The notes under the pieces were generated by a model. The model was not told the origin of the DNA and searched no databases. It saw only the letters and a program-made list of their open reading frames with translations. From Candidatus Hodarchaeota archaeon (lineage in GTDB: Archaea; Asgardarchaeota; Heimdallarchaeia; Hodarchaeales; Hodarchaeaceae): DNA of 64,000 bases. The stretch spans positions 1-64,000 of the forward strand of contig JAEOTM010000060.1 of NCBI GenBank assembly GCA_016839815.1. The letters are read 5' to 3'. A program made the position numbers and the translations under genes. This document shows, piece after piece, positions 1 through 8,959 of this stretch; the stretch's first letter is position 1, and the number at the start of each line of letters is the position of its first letter.

Positions 1-94
1 TATGGAAATTGCCAAATACGCAGTTGAGATTGCCCGTCACTCTGGACGAAAGACTGTTAAAGAATCAGACATTAAATTAGCCGCTACCAAATAA
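1..94 (+). CDS. Archaeal histone, C-terminal fragment (5' end outside window)
   Basis: The first bases encode about 30 residues ending in a TAA at 92-94. They read as the last helices of an archaeal histone fold: EIAKYAVEIARHSGRKTVKES followed by DIKLA is the usual alpha2-loop-alpha3 ending, with the conserved RKTVK loop that contacts DNA. Archaeal histones are about 67 residues long, so roughly half of the gene lies upstream of the window. The role would be DNA wrapping in chromatin, alongside the Alba protein encoded at 29263-29541. Confidence is fairly high from the motif despite the short length. Confidence 0.8.
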   Translation, partial: MEIAKYAVEIARHSGRKTVKESDIKLAATK

Positions 95-120
95 GCAGCT
101 TAATGTCCTTTATTCTTTTA

Positions 121-146
121 CTCTCTCGCTCTCTTTCTTTTTTTTT
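121..146 (+). terminator. Pyrimidine/T-rich terminator after the histone gene
   Basis: A CT-rich stretch ends in nine consecutive T residues (138-146), about 45 bases after the histone stop. Archaeal RNA polymerase terminates at such T-rich tracts without needing a strong hairpin. The call rests on base composition and position only. Confidence 0.5.
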
Positions 147-399
147 CCCAATTTGATACTACATTTTTCCTCTTTTATTTTGTCACTCAAAGATTAAACT
201 TAGCTAATATTCTGTTGTAAGAAAAGGATCTTCTTAGAGAAATTTATTGCCCCAAAACTAGTCTATTTAATTACTGCAAAGTAAACATATTTTTGACTCT
301 ATTAGACATTAGAATAGAATATTATGATTATGTCAATTTTCGAAAAAGAAAACTGACTGATATGGACAGTTCCAAATTTATCATGCAGTTCGGAACTAT
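147..399. other. Intergenic region with no gene seen
   Basis: About 250 bases between the histone terminator and the TPR gene. It is AT-rich. A 77-codon frame at 293-526 overlaps the TPR gene in another frame, has biased low-complexity content and no recognisable motif, so I do not call it. The promoter of the TPR gene is presumably here, but I could not pick one TATA box with confidence. Confidence 0.4.
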
Positions 400-2472
400 T
401 TGGCGGTGTTTACCTCGACTGATGCTAATGAGAACAAAGAAGCTTGTGACAATGAATCAGAGAAGAAAAAAAAGGCCCGTCAAAAGAGAAAAACGAGAAC
501 AAAACAACCTCTTGAAGCAAACCTAGTAAAAATTACCGATGGAATTATGAAAGGGGATCCTAATGCTAAAGAAGAATTAAAACATCATATTAAAATGTTA
601 AAAACTGCAATTAACAATAGTAATAATACTGGTTCAGTCTCTGTAGATATTAAGATGAAAGATATAGAAAAAAGCATATCTAAACTGGTTCTAAAAACTG
701 AAGGAACCGAGGAGCTTATTCTTCAGATTGGAAAAATTTTTGAGGGTACCAATTGGTTAGCTGAATTAAAGACCAGTATTCCAGAAGAACTATCTCCTCT
801 TATTAATGAACTATCCTCCCAAGATTTTCTGCCTGATAGGGCACTGAAGACTACAGAAGCAAGTCTTATCAAACAACAGAATACCCTTCACGATCTTAAG
901 GAAAAATTGACGGTTCAAACTGCACAACTACAAGAATCTTTAAAAGCAGAACAGTTAAAAACAATTGTTCTTGCCTTAAAAAACGCTGGATCATCTGCAA
1001 TTAAGGAAAAATCCTTTGATAAAGCAATAACCATTTTAGATGATACAAATAAAAAAATATTACCCTTGGTTACAAGTACGAAGGAATTATCAGAAGAAGA
1101 GCTCTCAAACCTATCTAAATCTATCTTGATTGAATTAGAAACCGCCCTTGTTGAGAAAGGTAAAATCAATGAAGCTATCAAAGTGATTGATTCTCAATTC
1201 AAGGCACCTATTTATAGGAGTGAAGAATACCGGAAATCTCAGTTAAAGAAGAGTCACCTTTTAGTTCAGTCAGGGGAATTTAAAGAAGCTGTGAATCTAC
1301 TTAAAAGCTTATTAGATTATTGTTGCGAGGATGAAATCAATTATCTTACGTCTGCAGAGATAAAACGGGCACTTGGGGTTGCATATCGAGGTCAGGGATC
1401 TTATGAAATGGCTTTGAAATACTTTCATGAATCTCAAAAGGAATTCTTAAGAGTTAAAACCATAAATCCCAATGATTCCCGGAGTAATGATGGCTATCAT
1501 AATGCGATTTGGAGTGAAGGGATTCTTCACTATTTAAGAGGTGAATGGGAAGAGGCCTTATCGATCTGGACCGAATTAGAGGAGTATTACAAGAACAGAA
1601 AACCCAAGATTCTATTTAAACTCTATTTTGAGTACATGAGGACATTTAAACTTTCAGGAAAATTCAAAAAAGCCAAGAAAATGCTGGATAAAGCCCTAGC
1701 TCTTATTTCTAGTATTTCTGAAGCCAAAATCGAGGATGTAAAGGCATATGTTTATTTGGGTTATGCAGAACTGTATTTTTTGCAGAACAATATTGAAGAA
1801 GCTGTTAAATCAATTGATACCGTAAGATCGTTAATTAAAAGCGATGACAACACTTTTTGTGAGCTTGACATCCTGGAAGTGGAAACAGAAATATTATGCA
1901 CCGAAGATAAATCTGTAGAAGCACGCAAAAATTTGGAAGTTATACGTCAAAAATGCAAATCTAACTGGGATCGTGTCAAATTTTTTAGAATTCTAGCTAG
2001 GATAGAAAAGTATGAAATGAATTACGGGGCTGCACAGACTGCAATGAAAACTGCTATTGATATTACTAGGGAAATTGGAGCGATATCTTATTCTGACGAA
2101 TTAGCTCTTACTGAACTACTAATTGAAATGTCTAGGATTGGTAACATCAAGGCTTACATGGAAGCAAAGGAACGATTAGAACAGATAGACCATGAAATGG
2201 CTGAAAAGAATCTACCAGTTCTTCAACTAGAAAGTAAGCTTCAACATGGATACTTAGCATGGAGTCAATCAGATTTCGAGAAAGCTTATACAATCTTTGT
2301 TGAAATTATTCAAGAAGCCGAGAATCACAGATTGTTCCGACAAAAATCCAAAGCAATTGATGCGTTAAACACTATTGAAAATCAGGAAAAGCTTTTGAGT
2401 TCCACAACTAAGAGTAAAGCTGTTTATCGATATCTCGATGATGCAAGAAGAATTCTGAAAGAATCCTCCTAA
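400..2472 (+). CDS. TPR-repeat protein (690 aa)
   Basis: A large soluble protein with no signal peptide. Residues about 20-40 are very basic (KKKKARQKRKTRTK). Residues about 150-190 are probably coiled coil. From about residue 225 to the C-terminus there are helical hairpins of the tetratricopeptide type, for example around GVAYRGQGSYEMALKYF and HYLRGEWEEALSIW, with the A/G-Y-F spacing of TPRs. TPRs are protein-protein interaction scaffolds; the partner is unknown. The start is uncertain: TTG at 400 is used here, and the next in-frame ATG is at 547 (MKGDPNAKEE). A second TPR protein of similar size is encoded at 37494-39383. Confidence 0.75.
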   Translation: MAVFTSTDANENKEACDNESEKKKKARQKRKTRTKQPLEANLVKITDGIMKGDPNAKEELKHHIKMLKTAINNSNNTGSVSVDIKMKDIEKSISKLVLKTEGTEELILQIGKIFEGTNWLAELKTSIPEELSPLINELSSQDFLPDRALKTTEASLIKQQNTLHDLKEKLTVQTAQLQESLKAEQLKTIVLALKNAGSSAIKEKSFDKAITILDDTNKKILPLVTSTKELSEEELSNLSKSILIELETALVEKGKINEAIKVIDSQFKAPIYRSEEYRKSQLKKSHLLVQSGEFKEAVNLLKSLLDYCCEDEINYLTSAEIKRALGVAYRGQGSYEMALKYFHESQKEFLRVKTINPNDSRSNDGYHNAIWSEGILHYLRGEWEEALSIWTELEEYYKNRKPKILFKLYFEYMRTFKLSGKFKKAKKMLDKALALISSISEAKIEDVKAYVYLGYAELYFLQNNIEEAVKSIDTVRSLIKSDDNTFCELDILEVETEILCTEDKSVEARKNLEVIRQKCKSNWDRVKFFRILARIEKYEMNYGAAQTAMKTAIDITREIGAISYSDELALTELLIEMSRIGNIKAYMEAKERLEQIDHEMAEKNLPVLQLESKLQHGYLAWSQSDFEKAYTIFVEIIQEAENHRLFRQKSKAIDALNTIENQEKLLSSTTKSKAVYRYLDDARRILKESS

Positions 2473-2488
2473 TTCTTCCTGAATTAAA

Positions 2489-3238
2489 TTATTGCTTTGA
2501 TTTTCCTTGGTTTGCTACTTTCTGCATTGCTTTGGCGACCACGTCAGGATCACCAAGATAATAACTTTTTATCGGAGATAGATTTTCATCTAGTTCATAT
2601 ACTAGAGGAATACCCGTAGGGATATTTAGTTTCAATATTTCCTCATTAGGAACGTCGTTAAGATATTTCACAAGAGCTCTCAAACTATTCCCATGGGCTG
2701 CAATAAGAACTCGTTTTCCACATTTTATAGTGGGGACAATTACATCGTGCCAGTAGGGAAGTACACGAGCGACTGTATCTTTTAAACATTCAGCCTTGGG
2801 AAGCTCCTCTTCTGTCAGATCAGTATATCTAGGGTCTTTTCCAGGGTACCGTTCATCTGATAGTTCTAATTCGGGAGGTCGAATATCATAGCTGCGTCTC
2901 CAAATCAGAACCTGTTTGTCACCATGTCTTTCAGCCGTCTCTGCCTTATTCAACCCTTGTAAAGCCCCATAATGACGTTCATTTAACCTCCATGAACGAT
3001 AAACTGGAATCCACATGAGATCCATTTCATCTAAGGCTAACCATAATGTACGAATGGCTCGTTTTAGAACACTCGTATAAGCGATATCGAAAGAATATCC
3101 TTCATCTCTTAAAACTTGACCTGATGAACTGGCTTCTTTAATACCCTTTTCTGACAGATCTACATCAGTCCAACCTGTAAATTTGTTAATTTTATTCCAG
3201 ATTGACTCACCATGACGTAAAAATACTACTTTATACAA
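2489..3238 (-). CDS. gpmA: 2,3-bisphosphoglycerate-dependent phosphoglycerate mutase
   Basis: Interconverts 3-phosphoglycerate and 2-phosphoglycerate in glycolysis and gluconeogenesis. The catalytic RHGES motif is at residues 8-12 (phospho-accepting His9), followed by the family block [15 protein letters not shown]. The acid/base Glu lies in NERHYG (Glu87) and the second His in AAHGNS (His182). The length of 249 aa equals that of bacterial GpmA. Start TTG at 3238 is supported by AAGGTGAT five bases upstream. Many archaea use the unrelated cofactor-independent enzyme (ApgM), so this looks like an acquired bacterial-type enzyme. It is transcribed towards the TPR gene, with 16 bases between the stops. 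Confidence 0.93.
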   Translation of the reverse strand: MYKVVFLRHGESIWNKINKFTGWTDVDLSEKGIKEASSSGQVLRDEGYSFDIAYTSVLKRAIRTLWLALDEMDLMWIPVYRSWRLNERHYGALQGLNKAETAERHGDKQVLIWRRSYDIRPPELELSDERYPGKDPRYTDLTEEELPKAECLKDTVARVLPYWHDVIVPTIKCGKRVLIAAHGNSLRALVKYLNDVPNEEILKLNIPTGIPLVYELDENLSPIKSYYLGDPDVVAKAMQKVANQGKSKQ

Positions 3239-3349
3239 ATAATATCACCTTGATAACTAGTATAGGTTCTAGATTGCAAACAATTATTGAAAATTGATCT
3301 CTTGAAAAGAATTCTAAATTATTTTTAATTCTATGAGATTGTTATCTAA

Positions 3350-3805
3350 TTACTTTTGTTTGATTATTGAATAATGAATTTTATTATCTGGACGAGTTGT
3401 TTTTTTAACAAGTCCAATGTTGGTTAGTTTGTTCAAATACACTTTTTCTGTATTTTTTCTCCTGCGTGTAATCCGAGATACTTGACCTGCTGAAACTGGA
3501 GTATTAAATCGTTTCAAAGTGAAATATGTTTTTCTAAGTAGTCTTGGGACGATGGATGTCTCCTCTATCCTCTTTTTAAGCTCTTTATGAACTGTTTGTG
3601 ACATTTGTACATATTTATCCGAATTTAACATCAAGTCTATGGCATCTTTAACTGTAAGAGCAGACGAGTCCTTTTTCCAGTGTCTTTTGATTTCTTCTAT
3701 AAGCATTGCATGAGGAACATTACTATTTTTGAGAACTTCTGTTGCCCCTGGAGTTATCTGAATTTTTAGTTGTTCGAGCTCGGATAATAAATCTGGTTTT
3801 GACAT
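3350..3805 (-). CDS. Hypothetical protein with C-terminal winged-helix-like region (151 aa)
   Basis: I do not recognise a named family. The last 65 residues look like a winged helix: a helix around TYFTLKRFNTPVSAGQVSRI, a basic recognition-helix-like stretch (RRRKNTEKVYLNKLTNIGLV), and a beta-wing ending in HYSIIKQK. This suggests DNA binding. The N-terminal half is helical with a segment like a short four-helix domain. Start ATG 3805 has GGAGTG about five bases upstream. It is monocistronic, divided from gpmA by about 110 AT-rich bases. Function is unknown; a transcriptional regulator is plausible. Confidence 0.55.
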   Translation of the reverse strand: MSKPDLLSELEQLKIQITPGATEVLKNSNVPHAMLIEEIKRHWKKDSSALTVKDAIDLMLNSDKYVQMSQTVHKELKKRIEETSIVPRLLRKTYFTLKRFNTPVSAGQVSRITRRRKNTEKVYLNKLTNIGLVKKTTRPDNKIHYSIIKQK

Positions 3806-3944
3806 ATGGACACTCCAGTCTTTGTTTACAATTGTAATTGGAATTATAGTCTACTGGAACTATGATTTAATAATCCCTTAAACTATCTACCCTTATCTGT
3901 TTAAAAAGAGTTTTTAGATTTTTTACTTATAAGAGTGGAAATTT

Positions 3945-4949
3945 TTAGTTCTTGTGATTACTTCCTAATCGTTTTTCTCCTTCGATCTCGCGTAAATGAG
4001 TAATATCTTGGATTCTTTCTAAAGTACCTAAATATTTGCCTTCCTGATCACGGATAGCATGATATTGAAAATAAATAGTGCGTTCTTGTTTAGTAATCCA
4101 AAATTCTTCATCATCTCGTTTGTTTGTTTTGAAATCCTGCAATATTCGGTTAACGTAACTATAACTTTTCGGAGGGTGGCAATGATAAACGTCACGACCT
4201 AAATTAGCTAATGTTCTTCGGAAAATAGGAACTTTTGTTGGTGAAAAATAGATTAATTTATCATCAGCGTCAATGAACGATAATTGGATAGGCAAAAGTT
4301 GCATAATTCTCTCAAATAATTTATATGGAACCCGGCCTGTGGAGAAAGTGATGAAGTGATTATCTTGATCATTTTTGTGGTTGGATTTTGTAAAGGAATC
4401 GAGTATTGAGCGATCAGGGACAATAATACAATATCCAAAACCGTCACTTAATGATGCAATATGAAACCAATCGTTCTCTGATAGATTATCAAGCGCAATC
4501 GGAAAGATTTCCTCTTCTTCCTTTTTAATAATCCAAGGAATACCCTGTAAAATAGGTTTTATAGAATTTTCGATTGTTTGGGGAAATATTAGGTGAGCTG
4601 AAAGAAGATCTTCGATTTTCAATAGCCGTTCTCGGATATCATCAATATTTTTACGAACTAAAATGAGGTGCTTATGCAGTCCTTTCTCCAGTAGGATTGG
4701 ATATAACAAACTTTCTTGTCGCAAGTAATGCTTCTTTATGTCCATCAAAAGGTTATATTTAGCTCTTAGTTCAAGTTTTAATGCTTCATCTTGTTCTTCC
4801 CTAATTTGCTTTAACAAAAATTTAAATTGTCCTAGTAAGGTTTCTATAGCACGATTTTCTTGCATAAAGATCTGTAAAGGATGTCCAGAAGGAAGTTTTG
4901 TGAGTTTAGATGAGGATTGCATGTCACTGGAGGGCTTAGTGTTTTTCAA
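3945..4949 (-). CDS. Hemerythrin-like / DUF438-type protein with C-terminal PAS domain
   Basis: The N-terminal part (residues about 20-170) begins GHPLQIFMQENRAIETLL and continues with helices carrying His and Glu (KKHYLRQESLLYPILLEKG), as in the hemerythrin HHE/DUF438 family that binds a di-iron or haem centre. The C-terminal part (about 215-325) is PAS-like: a core near LSFIDADDKLIYFSP, the family hallmark CHPPKSYSYV, and a final strand GKYLGTLERIQDIT. In the family such proteins are thought to sense O2, NO or redox state. It has no kinase or DNA-binding domain, so its output is unknown. The TTG start at 4949 is the only reasonable choice in frame. Confidence 0.75.
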   Translation of the reverse strand: MKNTKPSSDMQSSSKLTKLPSGHPLQIFMQENRAIETLLGQFKFLLKQIREEQDEALKLELRAKYNLLMDIKKHYLRQESLLYPILLEKGLHKHLILVRKNIDDIRERLLKIEDLLSAHLIFPQTIENSIKPILQGIPWIIKKEEEEIFPIALDNLSENDWFHIASLSDGFGYCIIVPDRSILDSFTKSNHKNDQDNHFITFSTGRVPYKLFERIMQLLPIQLSFIDADDKLIYFSPTKVPIFRRTLANLGRDVYHCHPPKSYSYVNRILQDFKTNKRDDEEFWITKQERTIYFQYHAIRDQEGKYLGTLERIQDITHLREIEGEKRLGSNHKN

Positions 4950-5180
4950 TATTAGTCGTTCCTCATGCGTCCCCCAATTTAATATTCAAACTATTTAATA
5001 GCAAATTTCCTTAAGTAGGTCGCTCTGAAAAACGAATTTTTGAATACCAACTCCAATTGGATAAAATTCAATGTATTTCATTCTTAATTCTACAAGTATG
5101 TTTTGGTAAGAGTATTTTTTATCTTTAAGTGCTTAATTCTGTATTGCTCTTCAAATTCCTTTTAAATCGGATAAAAATCG

Positions 5181-5708
5181 ATGATACCATTTAGAGAATA
5201 TAAAAAAGATTGTATGTTCAAGAATGGCAATCTATGTGCATACTGGGAGCAATCTACAGAATGTCACATTCTTTCATGCCCCTTTTATTCAAATCAAACA
5301 TCTACAAGAACAAGGACTTCCCTTCAAAGGCGAAAGCAAGATTCAGTCACCTTTTCACCTGATGATTTGGACAAAACTGGAAATTCAGTTAAAGATATTA
5401 TTGATAAGTCAAGAGAATCCCTAGAAGACAAGGTTGGGAAGGAGAAAGATAGATCTGTAAGATCAAGTGTGACAGAGAAACCCGTGACCCGTTTAACATG
5501 TCTAGCCTGTGGTGAACAAATTTTTGATGATAAATTTACAACGATTCGTGATCCGCATGGTGTTGTAATTTACCTTCATTCAAAGGGGAAATGTGAAGTT
5601 AGACATGAACATATGCCAATTGTACGAAAACGTTGGTTAAAAATGCACAATTATGCAGAGAAGGTATCAGAGTCGGAAAAAACAGAAGCCAATGAAGTGG
5701 ACAATTGA
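5181..5708 (+). CDS. Cys-rich hypothetical protein, possible double zinc-binding (175 aa)
   Basis: No family recognised. Residues 11-34 hold five Cys and one His (CMFKNGNLCAYW, then ECHILSCPF), a likely metal knuckle. Residues about 50-100 are charged and low complexity, probably disordered. The C-terminal third has a second candidate site: CLACGEQIF, then HSKGKCEVRHEH. These are consistent with structural zinc sites, but the spacing fits no family I know. It lies 51 bases upstream of the gamma-glutamyltransferase gene on the same strand and could be co-transcribed with it. Confidence 0.6.
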   Translation: MIPFREYKKDCMFKNGNLCAYWEQSTECHILSCPFYSNQTSTRTRTSLQRRKQDSVTFSPDDLDKTGNSVKDIIDKSRESLEDKVGKEKDRSVRSSVTEKPVTRLTCLACGEQIFDDKFTTIRDPHGVVIYLHSKGKCEVRHEHMPIVRKRWLKMHNYAEKVSESEKTEANEVDN

Positions 5709-5759
5709 GAACCATGGTGGAATGGAAGAGAATTCACCAAATAATTATTGGGATAATTA

Positions 5760-7376
5760 ATGGCAGTTAAATTTTGGAGACGTCCTTCCGCAGGAAGGTC
5801 AGCTGTGCATGCAAAAAATGGGTTAGTGGCCTCATCTCAACCACTGGCCTCTTCAGCAGGAATTCACATCCTCAAAGAGGGGGGAAATGCATGTGACGCA
5901 ATAATTGCAATGGCCGCTGTTTTGAATGTAGCGGAACCATTTTCAACGGGAATTGGAGGAGATGCGTTCGCACTGCTTCATATACCAGGAGAAAAATCAC
6001 CAGTAGGGATAAACGGTTCAGGATTATCACCCCGAAAGTTAACATTTGATTTTTTGGTCTATGAGGAAAATCTTACAGAAATCCCGATAACTGGTATATT
6101 ACCTGTGACTATACCTGGTGCAGTTTCTGCTTGGGGACAAATTCATGAAAGATATGGTCTCTTATCTTGGGATCAGGTACTTGAATCAGCAATTAATTAT
6201 GCAACCAATGGATATCCTGTAAGTCCTTTAATTGCTCAAGTATGGAACGAATTAGTTCCTAAACTTAAATTACATGAGGGGGCAAGACAAACATATCTGA
6301 TTGATGAAGAAAGAGCTCCACTCCCAGGAGAACTTTTCATTCAAGAAGCATTAGGGAAAACATTTTCTAAGCTAGCAAAATATGGGTATAACGAATTTTA
6401 TAAAGGTGGACTAGCAGATCAGACCATAGAATTTTTACAAAAAGAGGGAAGTGTAATTGATTCTCTTGATTTGGCTAATTTTTCAGCAGAATGGACAAAA
6501 CCAGTTTCTAAGCTTATATATGATCATCGGTTGTGGGAACATGGACCTAATGGACAGGGTTTAGTCACTTTACAAATTCTCGCAATTGCAGAAGAATTGG
6601 ACATTGCACGTTATCCCCTTAACTCCGCAGAGTATCTACACATTCTAATTGAAGCAAAAAAATTGGCGTTTTCCGATGCTTTTGCATATTTAGCTGATCC
6701 GATTGATATGAAGGTAGATGTAGCCGATTTTCTAACTGATAATTACGCACAAACCAGAGCCAGTCAAATCAATCCACATAGAGCTCTTATGGAAATACCT
6801 CCCGCATTAAATATGGGAGAAGATACTGTATATTTAACTGCAATTGATAAAGATGGTTTAGCGATCTCATTTATTAATTCTCTGTATTATGGATTTGGAT
6901 CTGGAGTAGTAGATCCGATAACGGGAATAGCATTTCAAAATCGTGGGGCAGGATTCACTTTAGAAAAAGGACATCCTAATCAGTATAAACCAAAAAAACG
7001 CCCGTATCATACCATAATTCCAGCAATGATCACTTCAAATTCTTCAGATAAGCTTTTACATTCATTTGGAGTCATGGGAGGCCATCACCAACCCATTGGA
7101 CAATCACAGGTATTTCTTAACCTCGTTCTTCAGGGGATGGATCCCCAAGATGCAATCAGTACTCCTCGTTTTCATCATGATCAGAATAGCAACATTGTTG
7201 CTTTTGAAGAACCAATTGACATTAAAGTAAAAAGTCAATTACGTCGAATAGGGCACAATGTGCGTGATTCGGTGGGATTTAACTTCGGAGGAGGTCAAAT
7301 AATCTCCATTTCTGAGAATAGAACTTATTCTGGAGGTTCAGATCCACGAAAAGATGGACAAGCTCAAGGATTCTAA
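5760..7376 (+). CDS. ggt: Gamma-glutamyltransferase (GGT)
   Basis: An Ntn-hydrolase that cleaves gamma-glutamyl bonds (glutathione, gamma-Glu peptides) and can transfer the glutamyl group. The N-terminal block NGLVASSQPLASSAGIHIL and GGNACDAIIA match the large-subunit start, and GIGGDAFALL follows. The autoprocessing site is EDTVYLTAID, where Thr356 should become the N-terminal nucleophile of the small subunit. The downstream FGSGVVDPITGIAFQNRGAGF and GVMGGHHQP match the substrate-binding loops. The length of 538 aa is normal. There is no signal peptide, so it should act in the cytoplasm, unlike secreted bacterial GGTs. Start ATG 5760 overlaps nothing. Confidence 0.92.
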   Translation: MAVKFWRRPSAGRSAVHAKNGLVASSQPLASSAGIHILKEGGNACDAIIAMAAVLNVAEPFSTGIGGDAFALLHIPGEKSPVGINGSGLSPRKLTFDFLVYEENLTEIPITGILPVTIPGAVSAWGQIHERYGLLSWDQVLESAINYATNGYPVSPLIAQVWNELVPKLKLHEGARQTYLIDEERAPLPGELFIQEALGKTFSKLAKYGYNEFYKGGLADQTIEFLQKEGSVIDSLDLANFSAEWTKPVSKLIYDHRLWEHGPNGQGLVTLQILAIAEELDIARYPLNSAEYLHILIEAKKLAFSDAFAYLADPIDMKVDVADFLTDNYAQTRASQINPHRALMEIPPALNMGEDTVYLTAIDKDGLAISFINSLYYGFGSGVVDPITGIAFQNRGAGFTLEKGHPNQYKPKKRPYHTIIPAMITSNSSDKLLHSFGVMGGHHQPIGQSQVFLNLVLQGMDPQDAISTPRFHHDQNSNIVAFEEPIDIKVKSQLRRIGHNVRDSVGFNFGGGQIISISENRTYSGGSDPRKDGQAQGF

Positions 7377-7539
7377 TCATAGATATCCAACTCTCAGTTT
7401 TCCTTAATTGAAAGAAATGGAGAATGACCAACACTTAAATGAGAGAAATCCTCATCGATGACCACGCAATAAATACTGAGTTTTGAAGGGGTAGATTCAT
7501 TCTGACTTCTCAAATCTCTTCATTGGAGATTGGAATCAA

Positions 7540-8754
7540 ATGGATAACAATAAAATAAAGAATTTATTACAAGAAGCTGATTCTCATACTTACTCATGGA
7601 CAACTGACGATCTAACCTCTAGATTAGCAAAAGAAGTTATGAAGATTGGCTTGGTAAAAATACTTAGTTTCTATCAAGCGAATGGGCACGATCCAAATAA
7701 CGTTTTGATCGTTTTTGGACCAGATGGGAGTATTACCAGGAATAAATCGAGGTTCGATGCAGGTGTCGGTTACGGTTGTGCTGTAATCACAAAGGATTTC
7801 CTTTTTCCTAGTCTTCTTCATCCTAATGGTTGTGGTTTTGGTCTTTACCATGTACAAAACATGCCATCCGTTCCTCAGTTAATGGATCGGTTACAAGTCT
7901 TAAAAAGGGATGGTGTTCCTGTCGGGAGTCAAACAGGTAGATGGGATGTCTGGAAATCCAATCATTTCATTGATTTGCTTCGATTAGAATCTTTAACCCC
8001 ACATTATTCTGATTATCAGAAATACCTTCCAGAAGGAGATTACGTTCTTATTCACTCTTCACAGCAAACAGAGAAACAAATGTTGAGTTATTGGAAGGAG
8101 AAAGAATTTGAAAGAACGGAAACACCGTTTGGTAAGATTGAGGGTTTACCCAGAAAATCGGGACAAGAATATTTGAAATATTTTAATTCAGTTGAAGAAT
8201 ATTCTAAAAATAAGCGTACATCAATTGCAAAAATCCTCTTTGGAGAAGATAATATAACTTGTATTTCTAATCCTACTCATCAGGGTTACTATCAGGAAAA
8301 TGATTTTTTCATAATGAGATTAGGCTTGTATAACTCTTTGGACGCAACTGGCGACAATTCTCTTCCTCTTTTTCCAATCGGGTTTAATGGATACTCATTC
8401 ATTTATTTATATGAGGGTAAGCCTAATATCAAAGAAGAATTTTGGACAGGTACCCAATTAAGACAATCTGAAGAGAAGGGCCATTCTCCGATCTTGAAAC
8501 GTATCAATATTCTCCCGCATGGCGGAGGTTATAAACTCTTTTATCCATTTATTGATGTTCGAACCCTTCTTCATAAAAATGAATACTATTTTGAGCTTTT
8601 CGATGCTCCAATGCAAAGTCGCCTCTTAATTCAGAATGTCGAGGCCTTAGAGTATGGTTATCGGGGTCCATCAGAAATCTTACCAATTGTTGAAAAACAC
8701 GAATTGGGGGCTAGAGTCGCGCGATTCACTCCAGTTCAAGTTATCAAATACTAA
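7540..8754 (+). CDS. Divergent RtcB-like protein lacking the guanylylation His
   Basis: Not a standard annotation: I reached it by aligning by eye to the true RtcB at 48913-50367. Shared landmarks come in the same order and similar spacing: FD-x-G (Asp73; RtcB Asp97), NHF (His142; RtcB His205), HSSQQTEKQMLSY (His172; RtcB His237 in HCGSRGFG), SGQEYLK (RtcB EGQNYLK), NPTHQGYYQE (His247; RtcB DVAHNIAKQE, His332), R-x-G (Arg260), and a C-terminus ending RVAxxxPVxxIK (RtcB KVAQLVPIGNIK). The Cys of DINCG is not clearly kept (Cys80 is shifted), and the HGSGR His (His407 in RtcB) that becomes guanylylated has no counterpart. The protein is 404 aa against 484 aa. A metal site may persist, but ligation by the normal mechanism looks impossible. 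It follows ggt after 163 bases. Confidence 0.6.
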   Translation: MDNNKIKNLLQEADSHTYSWTTDDLTSRLAKEVMKIGLVKILSFYQANGHDPNNVLIVFGPDGSITRNKSRFDAGVGYGCAVITKDFLFPSLLHPNGCGFGLYHVQNMPSVPQLMDRLQVLKRDGVPVGSQTGRWDVWKSNHFIDLLRLESLTPHYSDYQKYLPEGDYVLIHSSQQTEKQMLSYWKEKEFERTETPFGKIEGLPRKSGQEYLKYFNSVEEYSKNKRTSIAKILFGEDNITCISNPTHQGYYQENDFFIMRLGLYNSLDATGDNSLPLFPIGFNGYSFIYLYEGKPNIKEEFWTGTQLRQSEEKGHSPILKRINILPHGGGYKLFYPFIDVRTLLHKNEYYFELFDAPMQSRLLIQNVEALEYGYRGPSEILPIVEKHELGARVARFTPVQVIKY

Positions 8755-8959
8755 GATTCTTCCCTATTCTAACAGTAGACAATTAATTTTGCTAATAAAA
8801 ATTCGTTAAATAACTATTATCAAATTTATGTTTACTAGAGGTAATTTCAATACTTTGGTCTTACAAGAATAAATAAAATTAAGCTTTAACTCATTTTTCA
8901 AAAGTATTATCTGAATATGTGGTAAGTCTTTTTAATACTCGAACCTGTACCAATCCAAC

